From positions 1 to 64,000 of the forward strand of contig CAJJCX010000001.1 of the NCBI GenBank assembly GCA_905182815.1: a stretch of 64,000 nt of DNA, given 5' to 3'. Positions 1 to 8,734 of the stretch are shown piece after piece (position 1 is the stretch's first letter; each line of letters starts with the position of its first letter). Position numbers and translations under genes: made by a program. A model generated the notes under the pieces. The model saw only the letters and a program-made list of their open reading frames with translations, was not told the DNA's origin and searched no databases. This DNA comes from an uncultured Candidatus Thioglobus sp. (GTDB lineage: Bacteria > Pseudomonadota > Gammaproteobacteria > PS1 > Pseudothioglobaceae).

Positions 1-5
1 AGCTT

Positions 6-2200
6 CTAATGTTTGACATAAATATGATCTGGCTCTAAACCTTGCTGATATCTGTCATACATCATGCTATAAGCAGACTCAAGATTTCTTGCAAACAGGG
101 AGGTATCATATAAGGGCGCTGTAGACAAGTTGCCCACTAACTTGTCTTTAATGATTTTAAGTTTTTCTGGATCTGTTGCGAGCTCTATAGCAAGTGACTC
201 GTACTCTTCTGCAGTGGTTGTAATTAGTTCTGGTAAATTAAGTGCATTTAGGATACTTGCCGCATGTCTACTAACAGCTGAGCTGCCAAGGTAGGTGAGC
301 ACGGGTAATCCCATTCGCAGTGCATCACTCGCTGTAGTCCCTGCATTGTAAGGGTGAGTATCTAAGAAAAAGATCAGCAACCCGATACCTCGCTAAGTAT
401 TCAGATTTAGACAAGCGTTTTCCAAAGATAAGCCTGCTAGGATCAATGCCCCTAAGGGTTATTTCTTTTGTTAAATTTATTTGTGCAGATTCATTATCTA
501 CATAAATTAGTAATACGCTGTCTTTAACTTTTTCAAGTATTCGCCCCCAACTGTCAAAAGTAGTGGGCGTAATTTTGAAATTATTGTTAAAACAACAAAA
601 TACAAACCCTGTCTCAGGAAGCCCAACATCTTGTCGAGTAAGAGTAGTCGAAGGAGGGGATTGTGTTGAATCATTGACTTGAAAGAGGGTAGATAGACGA
701 TTTTCTCTGCATAGTATTGTTGATTATCTTCAGGAATCATTGTTTGATCTGCCACCAAATAGTCGTAGTAATTTGCGCCCAAGGTTCCAATATAGCCAAT
801 ATAACTGGCCTGAATAGGGGCCGCTGACATGGCAAATATTCCCGTTCTAGCATTTGTAGTGGATCCTCCCAAATCCACAGCAATATCGATTTCTAAAGAC
901 CTTGCAAGCATTGCCACATCTTCATAAGACATCGTGCGTACATCATGAAAGTGATCAACTCCTGCTTTAATTCGAAGATGCATTTTATCGTTTGTTTCTG
1001 GGCCATAAGAAAACGCATGGATTTCAAAGTGGTTTCTATCGTGAACTTCATAAAGCTCTGCAGTTAGAGCTGCGACAGGATGTTCTTTGAAGTCAGCAGA
1101 AAAATATCCTATGCGGATCTTTTTATGTTTAGGGTAAAGCCCTATTTTAGGCAAATCATGATTTTTTGGAAGTTTTCGTTAACGAAGATTTCAGTAGCTT
1201 TTCTCTGTAGCTCAGGATCGTCAATCAGTCCCTAGCATTGGGAATGGGGGTATAACTTTTTCGTTATTATGAATTTTATCCTGTAATTCATCAAGTCGGC
1301 TTGAGAGGTCATCCCACAGACAAAGATGCATTTTGGTGTGTAGCAATTTGCCTAAGCATAAAAATTATATCAGGTTTGAGATCAAAGGCACGTTTCATAA
1401 CTTACTAGCGCCTCATCCAATCGCTTTAAATCTGTCAGCAGATCCCCTAGGTTTGAGTACGCCTCAGGGAAGTGTGGTGCAATAGCAAGCGCCTTATTAT
1501 AGCTAGCTTCAGCATCCTCAAATCTTCCTAGCTCGTTGAGTGTGATACCTAAGTTGTTGTGGGCCTCAGCATAGTCCGGCTCAATAGCCAGTGCCTTCAT
1601 ATAGCTCTTACCTGCAGCATTTGGTTGACCGAGAACATAAAGGGTGTTACCAAGATTATTATGTCCTTCAGCGTTTTCGGGATCAATAGTGAGCATCCTC
1701 TCAAAGCACTCTACTGCTTTACTCAGTCTACCGAGATTCTTAAGAGCATTACCGAGGTTGTTATGAGCCTCAGGATAGTCAGGTTTAATAATGAGAGCCT
1801 TTTCATAACACTTAACCGCTTCCTCTAGTTGGTCTAGATCCTTAAGGGTGACGCCAAGGTTATTATATGCCTCAGCATAGTCCGACTTTATCGTGAGTGC
1901 CTTCAAATAACTCTTAACTGCATCGTCCAGTTGATTGAGTTCTTGTAAAGTCAGCCCGAGGTTGTAATGGGCATCAGCAAAATCTGATTTAATTTCTACA
2001 GCCCTCTTAAAGGATTGAACCGCCATCTCTTGTTGCCCAGTCGCCTTGTAACAAACACCACTAATATTATGAAGTAGTGCTTCATTAGGATGCTGACTTA
2101 TTAAGGTTTGAACGGTATTGAGTGCTTCCCTTATATGTCCGGAAGAAAATAGCTCAATAATAGATTCAATTTTACTATTTAGAGGGGTGAGCGTGTCCAT
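6..2200 (-). CDS. TPR-repeat GT41 (O-GlcNAc-transferase-like) glycosyltransferase, frameshifted
   Basis: Reconstructed protein of about 730 residues. An intact N-terminal TPR array (1382-2200, repeats with a YxEAHNNLG core) runs into a GT41 catalytic domain. Reading across frames gives continuous family sequence: HTKMHLCLWDD (about 1330), IDDPELQRKA (about 1210), GYFSADFKEHPVAAL (1080-1130), RLIFGKRLSKSEYLARY (about 400), then LDTHPYNAGTT (about 350), and the end at 6. Frame changes lie near 1390, 1350, 1230, 1165, 687 and 368, several beside A or T runs. The family transfers a sugar, often GlcNAc, to Ser/Thr of proteins; target and sugar cannot be read here. It lies 9 nt downstream of another TPR gene, so co-transcription is likely. 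The sequence either holds errors or the gene is dying; clustering of shifts elsewhere in the window favours errors. Confidence 0.75.
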
Positions 2201-2209
2201 ATTGAAGCG

Positions 2210-2893
2210 CTAATCAGAGCTAAGTTCTTTTAAATTTTTCTGTGCTAGGAGATTGTTAGGCTCAATAGCGATGACTCTTTTAAAAAACTTAGCGGCCTCA
2301 TCTTTTTGCTCAAGATCTGTAAGGACGACTCCAAGATTTAAAAGGGCAAGAATATAGCTTGGGTTAATTTCTATAGCTTTTTCAAAATTTTTAGCTGCAA
2401 TACTAATTTGACCAAGTTTTCTATTGGCAACACCTAGGTTATTATGAGCCTCATAAAAATCATATTTATAGGCCACTGCCCACTCTAAATGTTCAATAGC
2501 ATCCTCAAATCGATTTAAGTCTATGAGCGTAATCCCAAGTTTATTATGGGCTTCAAAGTAATTTGGTAAAATTTCTACTGCTCTTTTAAAACTTTTAGCT
2601 GCATGATCTAGCTTGCCAACCTCTCTCATAACGATGCCATGATTCAAAAATGCTTCAGCGTAGTCTGGCTTTATTGAAATTGCGGTCTCAAAAAACTGAG
2701 CAGCAGGGTCAAATTGCCCTAATTTGTTATAGCATGCGCCCAGTAAGTTGAAAAGTAATGGGACATTAGGGTAATCTTCATTCAAAGCCTTAATCATATC
2801 AATTGCCTCGTCTATCTTATCACTAGAATATAGACCCATAACTAAATCGACTTGCTTCTTGGGAAGGGAAAGTGGAGTATTTTCATTTTTCAT
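2210..2893 (-). CDS. TPR-repeat protein, upstream partner of the GT41 gene
   Basis: An intact 227-residue protein made of roughly six tetratricopeptide repeats with typical spacing (AEAFLNHGIV, FEAHNKLGIT, YEAHNNLGVA, ILALLNLGVV). No signal peptide, membrane segment or catalytic domain is visible. Its first 80 residues parallel the N-terminus of the following GT41 protein (a LLFNLLGACYNKLGQ-type segment in both), so the pair looks like a duplication in which this copy has only the scaffold. The stop is 9 nt before the GT41 start, indicating one operon. A role as adaptor or substrate-presenting partner of the glycosyltransferase is inference. Confidence 0.75.
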   Translation of the reverse strand: MKNENTPLSLPKKQVDLVMGLYSSDKIDEAIDMIKALNEDYPNVPLLFNLLGACYNKLGQFDPAAQFFETAISIKPDYAEAFLNHGIVMREVGKLDHAAKSFKRAVEILPNYFEAHNKLGITLIDLNRFEDAIEHLEWAVAYKYDFYEAHNNLGVANRKLGQISIAAKNFEKAIEINPSYILALLNLGVVLTDLEQKDEAAKFFKRVIAIEPNNLLAQKNLKELSSD

Positions 2894-3093
2894 TTTTTAG
2901 GTTTTTTGTTTAGAATTAATAGATTTATGTTTAATAAACATTTGTTCCTTTTTATTTTACATATTATCTCGATTCTTGAAACTTTTTTATCTTCTAGAGG
3001 CCAGCTTTAAGTTTGCTTAGGCTATATTAAGCATTTACTTCATAAATTACTAACGAGGTTAAGATTATTGTCGATATCAATTAAAATGATTGC

Positions 3094-4036
3094 ATGAAGA
3101 TACTAAATATTATTATTCCAGAGAGGATGACAGGAAGTAGGCTTGATGCTTCATTAGCTGAAATGCTTCCTGATTATTCCCGCTCAAAAATAACAATATG
3201 GATTAAATCTGGAGACGCCTTAATCAATCAAAAAACCTTTAAGCCAAAGGATAAAGTTAGTGGCTCTGAGATTGTTTGTCTAACTTTAAATCAGAAGCAA
3301 AGTAATGACTGGATTGCTGAGAAAATTCCCTTAAATGTTGTTTATGAAGATGAAGACATTATTGTAATAAATAAGCAGTTTGGTCTTGTTACTCATCCAG
3401 GCGCAGGAAATTGGAGCTGGAACCTTAGCAAATGCTCTTCTTTATTATGATCCAGCTTTGTCAAGCACTTGATAGGGCTGGTATTGTTCATCGATTAGAT
3501 AAAAATACTTCGGGCTTAATGGTTGTTGCTAGAAATGAAAAGTCACAAAAATATTTGGTTGAGCAGCTCCAAAATCATTCTGTTGATAGGGAATATTCTG
3601 CCATAGTATATGGGCATATGATTGCTGGAGGAACAGTTGATGAGCCTATAGGCCGGGATCCTAAAGATAGGGTTAAGCAAGCTGTTTCAATGAGTGGTAA
3701 AGAAGCGACAACTCACTATAGGGCAATTGATCGGTTTAAAAGTCATACTCATGTGAAAGCAATTTTAGAAACTGGCCGCACTCATCAAATACGTGTCCAC
3801 CTTTCTCATGTTGGGCATTCTTTGATAGGGGATCCAATGTATGGTGGCCGAGTTCGTTTTCCAAAAAAAGCAAGTGAGGAGCTAAAAGATGCTCTAGTTA
3901 ATTTTAAAAGGCAGGCCCTTCACTCAAAAAAATTAACTCTAACTCATCCTATTTCAGGAGAGTAATGTCATGGAAGGCACCACTGCCAGATGACATGCTA
4001 AGGCTTTTGGAAGTCTTAAAAAAATTCGATTCCTGA
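3094..4036 (+). CDS. rluD: 23S rRNA pseudouridine synthase RluD, frameshifted
   Basis: RluA-family pseudouridine synthase; RluD modifies the helix 69 loop of 23S rRNA. An S4-type RNA-binding domain (MTGSRLDASLAEMLPDYSRS onward) is followed by the catalytic motif HRLDKNTSGL with the invariant Asp (about 3490-3520) and a TGRTHQIRVH segment (about 3770). Three frame changes are needed, near 3415, 3462 and 3963. The last restores the conserved tail MSWKAPLPDDM and a stop at 4034-4036. Total length is about 314 residues, normal for RluD. It is followed 20 nt later by pgeF, the usual gammaproteobacterial pair. The breaks are single-base and probably sequence errors. Confidence 0.9.
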
Positions 4037-4056
4037 TAATTTTGACTTTTAAATTA

Positions 4057-4776
4057 ATGAATTTTTTCCCAAGTAATATTAAATTACTTTCAACACCAAG
4101 ACTTATAGATGGTGGGAGCAGTAAGGGTAACTTTGATAACTTTAATTTGGCGCTTCATGTTAATGATGAGCAGAGTCAGTATTGGCAAATCGTGACTTAT
4201 TATTGAGGCGCTATAATTACCCTCTGCTCCAGTATGGATTAATCAAACGCACTCTAATATGAGCGTTGATGCCGATTCAATATCATCAATAGTTAATGCT
4301 GATGCAAGTTATAGCAAAAAACTTGGAACTGTTTGTGGGGTTCTTACTGCTGACTGCCTACCAGTTTTTGTCTGCAATAAAGAGGGCACTGCTGTTGGAA
4401 TTGCTCATGCTGGCTGGAGGGGTTTAGTTGATGGAGTAATTGAATCTTTAATTGAATCTTTGGATTGTAATGGAGAAGACTTAATAGTTCACTTAGGGCC
4501 GGCAATTTCTCAATTATCTTTTGAAGTAGGCGGTGAAGTTAAATCTCAATATCTTTCTAAAAATAAAAATTTTAAAATTGCTTTACTTATTTAAATAATA
4601 AATATTATCTTGATTTATATGACGCAGCAAGGGTAGTTCTAAAAAGCCTTGGAGTAGCTTCAATTAGTGGGGGCGATAGGTGCAGCTATAAAGAGTCAGA
4701 TCAATATTTTTCATACCGAAGAGATGGTGAGTGCTCAGGAAGGATGGCGCATCTAATATGGATGGAGCGGCCTTAA
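4057..4776 (+). CDS. pgeF: Multicopper-oxidase-fold protein PgeF/YfiH (laccase-domain), frameshifted
   Basis: Family of E. coli YfiH, described as peptidoglycan editing factor and as a purine-nucleoside or polyphenol-active enzyme. The N-terminus reads LSTPRLIDGGSSKGNFDNFN from ATG 4057. Across frame shifts near 4180 and 4225 it continues as WINQTHSNMSVDAD, then intact TADCLPVF and HAGWRG with the conserved metal-binding Cys and His. A further shift near 4582 leads to LYDAARVVLKSLG and the end MAHLIWMERP at 4776. About 240 residues in total, matching the family length. It directly follows rluD. Its 3' end overlaps the convergent S24-like gene by 4 nt. Confidence 0.85.
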
Positions 4777-5180
4777 GGGGTTATTTCTTTCTCTTTACCT
4801 TTTGCACTAAATTTCATTTCTCCACTCTCTTTTTCAAGTAAATAATAGTGAAGTGATTTCTGTTTACGCTGCTTTTGCTGAGTAATACATCCACGAACTT
4901 CAAAATCATCAGTCAGGTTTATATCCTCATAGGAAGAGTTAAGACATCTCATAAGCTGGTTATTGTTTTCGATAACATACTGACGAAAATAAAGCTCATC
5001 ATTAAAATCAATTATTACATAAGCCTCATTATGAATGGGCATTCCAGGATCGACAATGATAATGCAATTTTCACTGAATTCAGGCGACATCATATCACCA
5101 ATATTCTGAAGTGCATAAGGCTCTGAATTAGTTGAGCAAGTACTTTGAAATAAGGCTTTGGGATTATCTAATGCTGACAT
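4773..5180 (-). CDS. S24/LexA-like peptidase-fold protein lacking catalytic residues
   Basis: A 135-residue protein that aligns by eye with the C-terminal S24 (LexA/UmuD-type) beta-fold. GDMMSPEFSENCIIIVDPG stands where S24 proteins have GDSM-P----GD-vivd, YVIIDFNDELYFRQYV follows, and EVRGCITQQKQ closes the domain. The nucleophile Ser is replaced (GDMM instead of GDSM) and the Lys position of the VKR-type motif appears to be Arg (YFRQY). There is no N-terminal HTH. It is therefore probably a non-proteolytic S24 fold; function unknown. The start overlaps the end of mutM by 13 nt, so it is probably translationally coupled to that DNA-repair gene. Confidence 0.6.
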   Translation of the reverse strand: MSALDNPKALFQSTCSTNSEPYALQNIGDMMSPEFSENCIIIVDPGMPIHNEAYVIIDFNDELYFRQYVIENNNQLMRCLNSSYEDINLTDDFEVRGCITQQKQRKQKSLHYYLLEKESGEMKFSAKGKEKEITP

Positions 5181-5980
5181 TTAGGGCAATAATAAGTGGC
5201 TCGTTGATTTTGTACAATTTTTTTAATTGTACCACTGCATCTATTACATGGCATATCTTTACGGTCATAGACAGATAAGATTTGATAAAAATAACCAGCC
5301 TCACCGTCAACATTAGAAAAGTCATTTAGAGTAGTGCCGCCATTATTAATTGATTCTGATAAAACCTCTTTGATACAATTTACAAGAATCTTATAGCGCT
5401 TCTTCGACGTTTTACCCGCCTCTCTTTTAGGGGATATGCCGGCTAGAAATAAACTTTCTGATGCATAAATATTTCCTACCCCTACAACGATAGTGCTATC
5501 CATAATGAATGTTTTTATGTTTTTTGTTTTTCCAATTGAAGAATTGAAGAGTGAGTTTTCATCAAACTCATAACTTAATGGTTCTGGACCTAGTTTTTCA
5601 AGGAGCGAAAGCTGCTCACCATTTTTTTGCCAAAGAATTGAGCCAAATCGACGAGGGTCATGAAAACGCATGCTTGAATTATTATCTAATTTAAGCTCAA
5701 AATGGTGATGTTTTTTTAGCGGCTCATTAATAGGGACAACGCTTATTGATCCAGTCATTCCAAGATGCATAACCAGCTGTCCATCAGTAAAGTCAATTAG
5801 TAAATACTTCGCACGTCTCGATATTTTCTGGATAGTTTGATTTTTTAAAGTATCTACAAGATGTTTAGGGATTTCCCAGCGAAGCTTTTTTTTATAGATA
5901 TGAACAGATATAATTTTTCTATCAACTATTAGAGGTTCAAGACCTCTTCTAGTAGTTTCAACCTCCGGAAGTTCAGGCAT
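5168..5980 (-). CDS. mutM: Formamidopyrimidine-DNA glycosylase (Fpg/MutM)
   Basis: Intact 270-residue base-excision repair enzyme that removes 8-oxoguanine and formamidopyrimidines and cleaves the abasic site. The N-terminus MPELPEVE carries the catalytic Pro2 and Glu3. The conserved LGMTGS, FHDPRRFG and VGNIYASE segments are present. The C-terminal zinc finger is complete with two Cys pairs (CNRC and CPKC). Length is normal. It starts 5 nt after the stop of a small upstream ORF without an obvious own ribosome site, suggesting coupling. It overlaps the downstream S24-like gene by 13 nt. Confidence 0.97.
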   Translation of the reverse strand: MPELPEVETTRRGLEPLIVDRKIISVHIYKKKLRWEIPKHLVDTLKNQTIQKISRRAKYLLIDFTDGQLVMHLGMTGSISVVPINEPLKKHHHFELKLDNNSSMRFHDPRRFGSILWQKNGEQLSLLEKLGPEPLSYEFDENSLFNSSIGKTKNIKTFIMDSTIVVGVGNIYASESLFLAGISPKREAGKTSKKRYKILVNCIKEVLSESINNGGTTLNDFSNVDGEAGYFYQILSVYDRKDMPCNRCSGTIKKIVQNQRATYYCPKCQH

Positions 5981-5985
5981 GACTT

Positions 5986-6135
5986 TTATTCCTGGTCGTT
6001 AACTAGTGCAATCTTTTTGGTTGCACTAAAGGCAGTTTTTGATTTCTTGGCTTGTTTAAGCCAAGCCACATGAATAGGATCAAGCGTTGCGGGGTAGCTT
6101 TGCAACCCTGCAAAAGAACTAGGGGGATTCGACAT
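5986..6135 (-). CDS. Small hypothetical protein (49 aa) between chalcone-isomerase-like gene and mutM
   Basis: Starts at ATG 6133-6135, nine nt after a strong GGAGG ribosome site that also encodes the last codons of the upstream gene; stop at 5986-5988. The sequence begins MSNPPSSFAGLQSYP and ends KKIALVNDQE, basic in the middle and with no membrane segment. I do not recognise it. The ribosome site, the tight spacing (5 nt on each side) and absence of internal stops support translation. The frame is also open upstream and the neighbouring region is frameshift-prone, so a longer protein cannot be excluded. Confidence 0.45.
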   Translation of the reverse strand: MSNPPSSFAGLQSYPATLDPIHVAWLKQAKKSKTAFSATKKIALVNDQE

Positions 6136-6140
6136 AATGA

Positions 6141-6701
6141 CTAGCCTCCAAGCATCGCCTTTTTCAAATTTTTCTGAATTGGGTTTTTAGATAGCCAGAT
6201 TCCAAAGAAGGCTTTTTTAAATTCGATTCCAGGAATTGTATCGATGTATGTTGAATTTTTAAGTACGTTAGTTCCTGAGTCTGGCATATAGATAAATTCA
6301 AAAAAATCACTATCAGTAACATCACCAGTAAAGGTAGAGATGAGTTGCTCAATCTCTTTCAGTAATAGGGCCGGTATTGTTTCCTGTTGATTTAACTAAT
6401 CCTTCATTCAATGCATCTTTCATAGCATCTAGTAGTAACCATAGTGGACGTCACATCGAGACGAATAGCCATTGCCTCATCACTATTAAGTATTTCTTCA
6501 GCATTGCTGCTCTGAGACCTAGATAAAGACTTGTATCATAAACTTTCATGAAGAACTTTACGCGGGTCCCTGACCATTAAGCATTAGCTTTGTCCCTTGG
6601 TACTCCATAGAGCTGGGAGCTTCTGCAGCATTAATTGGCGATAATGTAAATATGCTAATTAAGATTAATAATGGCAGTAGTATTGTTGATTTAATGGTCA
6701 T
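6141..6701 (-). CDS. Secreted chalcone-isomerase-like protein (Chalcone_3 type), frameshifted
   Basis: An N-terminal signal peptide (STILLPLLILISIFTLSPINA) starting at ATG 6701 is followed by MEYQGTKLMLNGQG. After frame changes the text continues as RVKFFMKVYDTSLYLG, DAMKDALNEGLVKS, LKEIEQLISTFTGDV, SGTNVLKNSTYIDTIPG and FFGIWLSKNPIQKNLKKA to a stop at 6141-6143. This is the pattern of bacterial periplasmic chalcone-isomerase-like proteins (about 185 residues), whose substrate is generally unknown. Shifts lie near 6555, 6515, 6440 and 6360. It heads a probable operon with the small ORF, mutM and the S24-like gene. Confidence 0.65.
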
Positions 6702-6824
6702 GAGTTATTCCAAGTTTTATTTAAAATTGAGTATATCGTATTATAGATATAAATTATAAAAAAACATTTACCTCTTAGCGAACTATTTATAATGATAACT
6801 TTATTAATCAACTAACTATATATT

Positions 6825-7415
6825 ATGAATCCATTAACCTCTGTTAAAGGCACCATCGCTTCAGGCTTTGTTTTAGCAATTCTTGTTGCGTTCTACTTGT
6901 CACCTGAAGGCTCATCTTTGATTCAGCGTAACCTCAGTGTGTGGCTTCATGCCCTTGCAGGTGTTACTTGGGTTGGACTGCTCTATTACTTTAATTTTGT
7001 TCAAGTGCCGGCAATGGCAGACGCGCTAGCCGATGAAGGCGGTCCAGGTCCTGCTGCAATTGGTAAGTATATTGCGCCAAAGGCGTTATTATGGTTCCGT
7101 ATGTCAGCAGCTGTAACATGGTTAACAGGTGCGTGGGCTCTTTCATTGGGCTATGGCTTTACGAACGCATTCCTTTTGAAGCCTGGCGCTGAAATGATTG
7201 GCTTAGGTTCGTGGTTAGGAACGATTATGCTTTTTAATGTTTGGGTTCTTATTTGGCCAAACCAGAAAAAAATTCTTGGTATGGTTGAGGCGAGTGCTGA
7301 AGAGATTGCTAAAGCTAAGTTCACTGCGGCAATGGCCTCGCGAACTAATGTAGTCCTTTCGGTTCCAATGCTTCTTTGTATGATTGGTGCTGGCCATGGT
7401 GGGTATTTGTTTTAA
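6825..7415 (+). CDS. PuuD-like integral membrane protein (urate-oxidase N-terminal type)
   Basis: An intact 196-residue protein with four to five hydrophobic helices and the conserved segment NLSVWLHALAGVTWVGLLYY, typical of the membrane domain of PuuD-type urate hydroxylases. Full PuuD proteins end in a cytochrome c domain with CxxCH; none is present, and the protein ends MIGAGHGGYLF. No purine-catabolism neighbours are seen. It could be a heme-binding membrane subunit working with a separate cytochrome, but the substrate is unproven. It is monocistronic, ended by a good terminator at 7441-7466. Confidence 0.65.
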   Translation: MNPLTSVKGTIASGFVLAILVAFYLSPEGSSLIQRNLSVWLHALAGVTWVGLLYYFNFVQVPAMADALADEGGPGPAAIGKYIAPKALLWFRMSAAVTWLTGAWALSLGYGFTNAFLLKPGAEMIGLGSWLGTIMLFNVWVLIWPNQKKILGMVEASAEEIAKAKFTAAMASRTNVVLSVPMLLCMIGAGHGGYLF

Positions 7416-7440
7416 GTCACCAAGATTAAGTTAATTTTTA

Positions 7441-7466
7441 AAAACCGGGTTCGCCCGGTTTTTTTA
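7441..7466 (+). terminator. Rho-independent terminator after PuuD-like gene
   Basis: An inverted repeat AAAACCGGG / CCCGGTTTT with a TTCG loop followed by a T run, starting 25 nt after the stop codon. The stable tetraloop and T tract make it a standard intrinsic terminator. The remaining stretch to the next promoter (about 7467-7660) is very AT-rich and holds no ORF I can support. Confidence 0.9.
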
Positions 7467-7663
7467 TTGTATGAGTAAAAAAACAACAAAACTGCAAAAA
7501 AGTAACAAAATAAAGATCATTCAAATAAAAGTAAATAGTATTGGTGATTAGCGATCAATATCTAAAAAAAATATAACAGTAAAGCTTATCTAAAGGCTTA
7601 AAGCTAAAATATATAGAATTGTTGAAAAAAAACAACTAAATGTATTATTTTTACAAATAGTTG

Positions 7664-7692
7664 TTGACATTGGCATAGGAAGTGGTTATTAT
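7664..7692 (+). promoter_or_regulatory. Consensus sigma-70 promoter of the porin-like gene
   Basis: A perfect -35 box TTGACA (7664-7669), a 17-base spacer, and a -10 box TATTAT (7687-7692). This is the best vegetative promoter recognised in the window and points to high expression of the following outer-membrane protein. The predicted start of transcription near 7699 leaves a leader of about 70 nt. Confidence 0.8.
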
Positions 7693-7726
7693 GGTTTATT
7701 GTTATTCGTAAGAGTAGCAAAAGGCT

Positions 7727-7744
7727 GCTAAGGAAGTCCTTAGC
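7727..7744 (+). promoter_or_regulatory. 5' leader hairpin of the porin-like mRNA
   Basis: GCTAAGG-AAGT-CCTTAGC forms a perfect 7-bp stem with a 4-nt loop inside the untranslated leader, 18 nt upstream of the GGAG ribosome site. It may stabilise the mRNA or mark a site for post-transcriptional control, as is common for abundant porin transcripts; that role is inference. Confidence 0.55.
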
Positions 7745-7771
7745 AATTAAATATTCTAAATGGAGAATAAA

Positions 7772-8592
7772 ATGAAAAAACTAATCGCACTATTCGCAGT
7801 ATCTGCATGGCTTCTACATCAGCTGTTGCAGCTATTGCACTAAGTGGAGCGGCTTCTGTATCATATGATGATAACGGATCTGCAGCTTCTGCAACTACTT
7901 ATGACGCTGACTTACAGTTAGTTGGTACTGCTGGTACTACTACTGTAACATCTATGCGACGTTGACAGGCGCACAGCTTACTACTGCTGCTGCTATGGCA
8001 ACTACAATTGGTCCAGTAACTATTGCTGCTGACATGCATGATGAAGTTCATGAAGACAGCTACTACTGACTACTGGTGACTGGTAATCCTTGAGCAATTC
8101 TAGACTGATACAGGGTAACTATTAGCTTAGACGCTCCAATCGGTGACGCTACTGTTGGTGTTGATGACACTGGTAGACTTAACTGTTTCAGGTACTTGGT
8201 CTGGTATTACTATGTCATCTTCAACTGCTGACGTAACTACTGTTGCTGGAAGCATTGCTGGTATGGACGTAAGTGTAACTAACGATGATGGTTCTACTAC
8301 TTGGTCTTTAGGTACTACAGTTAGTGGTGTTGCTTTGACACTTAGCTAGCAGCCAGAAGTTACTGCTACATTTGGTCTTAGCTGGAAACACGATGGTTGT
8401 TTCAAGCTTCCTGCAGTAGCTGCAAGCTGCGATGTAACTCTGCTACAGGTAACGGTTATGGTAAGCTATAGCATCAGCTGCTTCATACTCAACTGTTGCT
8501 ATATCTCGTTCATTAACTTCAGGTGCAACATTAGCTGCTACTTATAGCACGTTGATGATTCACTTACACTTAAGGCTTCTGTTGCATTCTAA
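7772..8592 (+). CDS. Porin-like outer-membrane protein, heavily frameshifted
   Basis: Starts MKKLIALFAVSA and, after a shift near 7811, continues MASTSAVAAIALSGAASVSY: a signal peptide followed by mature beta-barrel-like sequence rich in Thr, Ala, Ser, Gly and Asp. Further in-frame stretches include LDAPIGDATVGVDDTG and TVSGTWSGITMSSS, and the end LKASVAF terminates in Phe as outer-membrane barrels do. At least six frame changes are needed over about 270 codons. Strong promoter, GGAG ribosome site at 7762 and a strong terminator flank it, so it was built for high expression. Exact porin family not determined. Either an error-rich patch or a decayed gene. Confidence 0.6.
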
Positions 8593-8637
8593 ATTCGTTT
8601 AGATTCAACGGTTGACTTAGGAATAAGTTAATATTCG

Positions 8638-8667
8638 AAAAACCCAGAGCTTGCTCTGGGTTTTTTT
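8638..8667 (+). terminator. Rho-independent terminator after porin-like gene
   Basis: AACCCAGAGC and GCTCTGGGTT form a 10-bp inverted repeat separated by two bases (effective loop larger), preceded by A residues and followed by T residues. It starts about 45 nt after the stop codon. Confidence 0.9.
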
Positions 8668-8734
8668 ATGCCTAATTAAAAATAAGCCCAGTGAAAATAG
8701 ATAAAATGAACCTACTTTAATAGCTATACAAATT

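Noticed and set aside
1-10. The window starts with AGCTT, the overhang side of a HindIII site, which could mark the end of a cloned BAC insert.
   Set aside because: A five-base match has about a 1 in 1000 chance and the window edge may be arbitrary; it cannot be tested from the sequence.
1382-2893. The repetitive look of this stretch as a DNA tandem repeat or CRISPR-like array.
   Set aside because: The periodicity is about 102 nt (34 codons) with diverged copies, explained by TPR protein repeats; there are no identical repeats with unique spacers.
6164-6352. A 62-codon open frame on the minus strand as a separate small protein.
   Set aside because: It covers the C-terminal part of the chalcone-isomerase-like gene; most of it is a shadow frame and the rest belongs to that gene after frame correction.
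8143-8349. A 68-codon ORF as an independent Thr/Ser-rich protein.
   Set aside because: It is one readable piece of the frameshifted porin-like gene, flanked by pieces of the same composition in other frames.
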